From positions 1 to 5,690 of the forward strand of contig CAINDH010000133.1 in NCBI GenBank assembly GCA_903847285.1: DNA of 5,690 nt, written 5' to 3'. Below are positions 4,249 through 5,690 of the stretch, in pieces. Below the pieces are notes generated by a model. The model saw only the letters and a list, made by a program, of their open reading frames with translations, ran no database searches and was not told where the DNA came from. The stretch is from an uncultured Verrucomicrobia subdivision 3 bacterium. Its GTDB lineage: Bacteria > Verrucomicrobiota > Verrucomicrobiae > Limisphaerales > UBA11358. Made by a program: the position numbers and the translations under genes. Within the stretch, counting starts at the first letter, position 1. Every line of letters begins with the position of its first letter.

Positions 4249-4923
4249 ATGCCTGACTATTCACTGCCGCCGTGTGTCACGCTGGTGTTTGGCCGTCCAG
4301 GCAGCGGCAAAACGTCGCTCTGCTTTCGTTACCTCGCCAACGCGCTGACCGAGCAGCCGGCCAATACCAACCCGGCGGCGTGCGTTTTCATTTTCGACTG
4401 GAAGCTAGAGGCGTCACAGCGTTTTGGAATTTCGCCATGCAACACCGAGGCGCAATGCCGCTCGGCGCTGGCCACGCGGCTGGTGATCTTCAATCCGTTC
4501 GGGATGTTCCACCCGGAGCCGGGAAAAGACTTGCCGGAAAAACGCGCGTTCAAATGGTTTTGCCAATGGGTGTTTGCCCAGGCTAAAACCGGCGCGGGCA
4601 AAAAAATTCTGTTCGTGGATGAAATGGCGATGTTCGTGGACAAGCTCAACGCACAGATGCCTTACGAGTTGCAATTAGTGGTGCGGCAAGGGCGCGCGGA
4701 AAATTTGGAACTGCTGATGGCAACCCAATTCCCGAAAGATTATCCGCCGGACGTGCGCAAGGGCGTGACGGAGTGGATTTGTTTTAACACGAACGAGCCA
4801 GAGGATTTGGACGCCATCCGTCCCTATTTTCGCGGCGTAGATCAAGTGACAGAATTTCCGCCCGGCAGTTTCGTTGCCTACAACCGCGCGAGCGGCGCGG
4901 AACTGGTCGGCAAATTATTTTGA
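4249..4923 (+). CDS. FtsK/HerA-type P-loop ATPase, candidate viral genome-packaging ATPase
   Basis: The 224-residue protein has Walker A GRPGSGKT (15-22, K21), Walker B KILFVDEM (119-126, D124 and E125), a polar sensor in LLMATQ (Q160), and RQGRAENLELLMATQ (146-160), the typical FtsK/HerA pattern with R146 or R149 as a candidate arginine finger. The strand VFIFDWK (46-52) fits the core. There is no transmembrane segment, unlike Zot/pI proteins of filamentous phages, and the length is close to the P9 packaging ATPase of PRD1 (about 227 residues). By family knowledge such ATPases drive DNA into preformed capsids of tailless membrane-containing viruses. A plasmid DNA-translocating ATPase is the alternative. 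The start has GGAAAG about 8 nt upstream. The stop overlaps the convergent vapC gene. Confidence 0.75.
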   Translation: MPDYSLPPCVTLVFGRPGSGKTSLCFRYLANALTEQPANTNPAACVFIFDWKLEASQRFGISPCNTEAQCRSALATRLVIFNPFGMFHPEPGKDLPEKRAFKWFCQWVFAQAKTGAGKKILFVDEMAMFVDKLNAQMPYELQLVVRQGRAENLELLMATQFPKDYPPDVRKGVTEWICFNTNEPEDLDAIRPYFRGVDQVTEFPPGSFVAYNRASGAELVGKLF

Positions 4924-5337
4924 AGGAATCACCAACCGAACTTTTGGGAAGTAAGTTTGAACCCGTTCGGGGTCGCGGGTCACTAACTCAAATCCTTCAG
5001 CCTCGGCGTGCGCCCCAATTAAAAAATCTCCCAGCGGAATTTTAGATTTGGAGACTTTCCCCTCGGCTTTGAGTCGGTCGAGATACACCGCGTAGGCGCG
5101 CGCCGCCGGCAGTGCCGCTGAAACCGGCAGGGGGAGCAGGGTAAGCCCCACGTTTTGCAGGTCGCTTAAAAACTTCTCGCGCTTGGTTTCCCGCACGCTC
5201 GCCTCCGCCAGCACAACCGAATTGATGGCCGCGCCCTCGCTGTCCATGGCGTCGGCAATTTGCTGTTTTGCCCACTCGTGAAATTCACCGCTCGCATCCT
5301 TCGCGTCGATGATGACGCTGGTGTCAAATAACTTCAT
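4915..5337 (-). CDS. vapC: VapC-family PIN-domain toxin
   Basis: The 140-residue protein has the PIN-domain plan: MKLFDTSVIID at the N-terminus with D5, E45 in VVLAEASV, D104 in PLGDFLIGAHAEA and D122 in LVTRDPERV. These are the four acidic residues that bind the metal ion in VapC ribonucleases. All are present, so the toxin looks intact. VapC toxins cleave RNA, often initiator tRNA or 23S rRNA, and are neutralised by VapB. The start at 5337 overlaps the antitoxin stop by 4 nt (ATGA), the normal vapBC arrangement. The C-terminus (FPKVRLVIPSK) runs 9 nt into the end of the convergent ATPase gene, leaving no space for a terminator. The RNA target is unknown. Confidence 0.9.
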   Translation of the reverse strand: MKLFDTSVIIDAKDASGEFHEWAKQQIADAMDSEGAAINSVVLAEASVRETKREKFLSDLQNVGLTLLPLPVSAALPAARAYAVYLDRLKAEGKVSKSKIPLGDFLIGAHAEAEGFELVTRDPERVQTYFPKVRLVIPSK

Positions 5338-5555
5338 CGGATTTCCTTTTTAAGTTCCTCCCAACCCGTCGCGTGTCGGGTCGCCATACTCTCGAGCGCC
5401 GCCGCCACTTCTGCCCGGCTCTTGTGACGTCGCGGCGGGGGCACGCGGTGCAACAGGACGTCCCCCGTTCCGATGTGTTCTGGCACATAATAATCACCGG
5501 GAGCCAACATTGTTAGCCGCACCCGGCGCGTGTTATCCACTTTAACAGCATCCAT
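5334..5555 (-). CDS. vapB: VapB-like antitoxin with an AbrB-type N-terminus
   Basis: The 73-residue protein starts MDAVKVDNTRRVRLTMLAPG, like the AbrB/SpoVT swapped-hairpin DNA-binding domain of VapB antitoxins (about residues 1-40). A linker with PPPRRHKSRAEV follows, then a charged helix (ALESMATRHATGWEELKKEIR) expected to wrap the toxin. I choose ATG at 5555; an in-frame TTG at 5573 would add six residues but would read through the upstream palindrome. The stop overlaps the vapC start by 4 nt. By family knowledge the VapB-VapC complex represses its own promoter. The operator candidate lies just upstream. Confidence 0.8.
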   Translation of the reverse strand: MDAVKVDNTRRVRLTMLAPGDYYVPEHIGTGDVLLHRVPPPRRHKSRAEVAAALESMATRHATGWEELKKEIR

Positions 5556-5557
5556 AA

Positions 5558-5570
5558 TGGGAAATTCCCA
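5558..5570. promoter_or_regulatory. 13-bp palindromic candidate operator of vapBC
   Basis: TGGGAAATTCCCA is a perfect inverted repeat around a central A, placed two bases upstream of the vapB ATG. It overlaps the putative -10, an ideal place for repression by the VapBC complex. Confidence 0.5.
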
Positions 5571-5590
5571 CAACCCTTTAGGTTTGTCAA
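5562..5590 (-). promoter_or_regulatory. Putative vapBC promoter
   Basis: On the minus strand a perfect TTGACA lies at 5590-5585. Seventeen bases later is GAATTT (5567-5562), a weak -10. Transcription would begin at or next to the vapB ATG, giving a leaderless or nearly leaderless mRNA. The weak -10 makes this tentative. Confidence 0.3.
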
Positions 5591-5612
5591 TAGTGACGTG
5601 ACTCGACTTTTC

Positions 5613-5690
5613 TGGACCGTGTGAAGTGTTAGTCTGGGCCGACCAAGAAAGGACCAGACGATGAAAGGCAAACGGTATACAACGGAAGAC
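5613..5690 (+). mobile_element. Apparent left end of an IS3-family-like insertion sequence
   Basis: From about TGGACCGTGTGAAGTG (5613) the sequence changes character and leads, with a short leader and an AAAGGA ribosome site, into a transposase-like start codon. IS3-family ends commonly begin with TG. The exact boundary, target duplication and right end cannot be determined because the window stops here. Confidence 0.4.
5661..5690 (+). CDS. IS3-family OrfA-like transposase, first ten codons only
   Basis: ATG at 5661 follows AAAGGA by 8 nt. The ten visible residues, MKGKRYTTED, match the typical N-terminus of IS3-family OrfA helix-turn-helix proteins (MKxKRYTxE...). OrfA supplies the DNA-binding part of the transposase, with OrfB normally added by frameshifting. 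The gene runs out of the window, so only the family is suggested. Confidence 0.5.
   Translation, partial: MKGKRYTTED

Noticed and set aside
4249..4923. Zot/pI-type assembly ATPase of a filamentous phage
   Set aside because: Zot proteins are longer and carry a transmembrane segment after the ATPase domain. This protein ends without one.

Overview
The window is densely coding and fairly GC-rich, with almost every gene on the plus strand. It looks like part of an integrated mobile element, most likely a prophage or a phage-like plasmid, in a bacterium. Several details are reminiscent of Verrucomicrobiota or a related group: the VapB N-terminus, the IS3-like start MKGKRYTTED, and the scarcity of Shine-Dalgarno sequences. 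That host assignment is an impression from memory, not something proven here. No rRNA, tRNA, CRISPR or integrase is visible.

Left module (2-2587): nine small plus-strand genes follow each other without a gap, nearly all joined by 1-4 nt stop/start overlaps. In order they are a 5'-truncated poly-alanine protein, an unknown 80-residue protein, a 38-residue arginine-rich peptide, an HNH-nuclease-like protein, an unknown 63-residue protein, two small helix-turn-helix proteins, a 185-residue winged-helix protein that I read as a replication initiator, and a small Cys-containing basic protein. The initiator gene carries four 24-bp direct repeats in phase, followed directly by an AT-rich stretch. 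This is the layout of the lambda O gene, where the origin lies inside the initiator gene.

Middle module (2647-4923): after a short gap come an unknown 97-residue protein, a Pro-rich/coiled-coil protein, a 263-residue protein with an Ala/Pro-rich N-terminal half, a 45-residue protein with 16 Lys/Arg and no acidic residue, and a 224-residue P-loop ATPase with Walker A, Walker B and the QGR...ATQ signature of FtsK/HerA-type motors. The ATPase has no membrane segment. Its size matches the genome-packaging ATPases (PRD1 P9 type) of tailless, membrane-containing viruses. This block is best read as a candidate virion-assembly and packaging module. No capsid gene is visible, so the viral reading remains a hypothesis.

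Right edge (4915-5690): a minus-strand VapBC toxin-antitoxin operon converges on the ATPase gene and overlaps its last 9 nt. It has a 13-bp palindrome just upstream of the antitoxin start. Beyond it, on the plus strand, are the apparent left end and first ten codons of an IS3-family-like transposase gene. The toxin-antitoxin pair and the insertion sequence either are cargo of the element or mark where its late region was interrupted.
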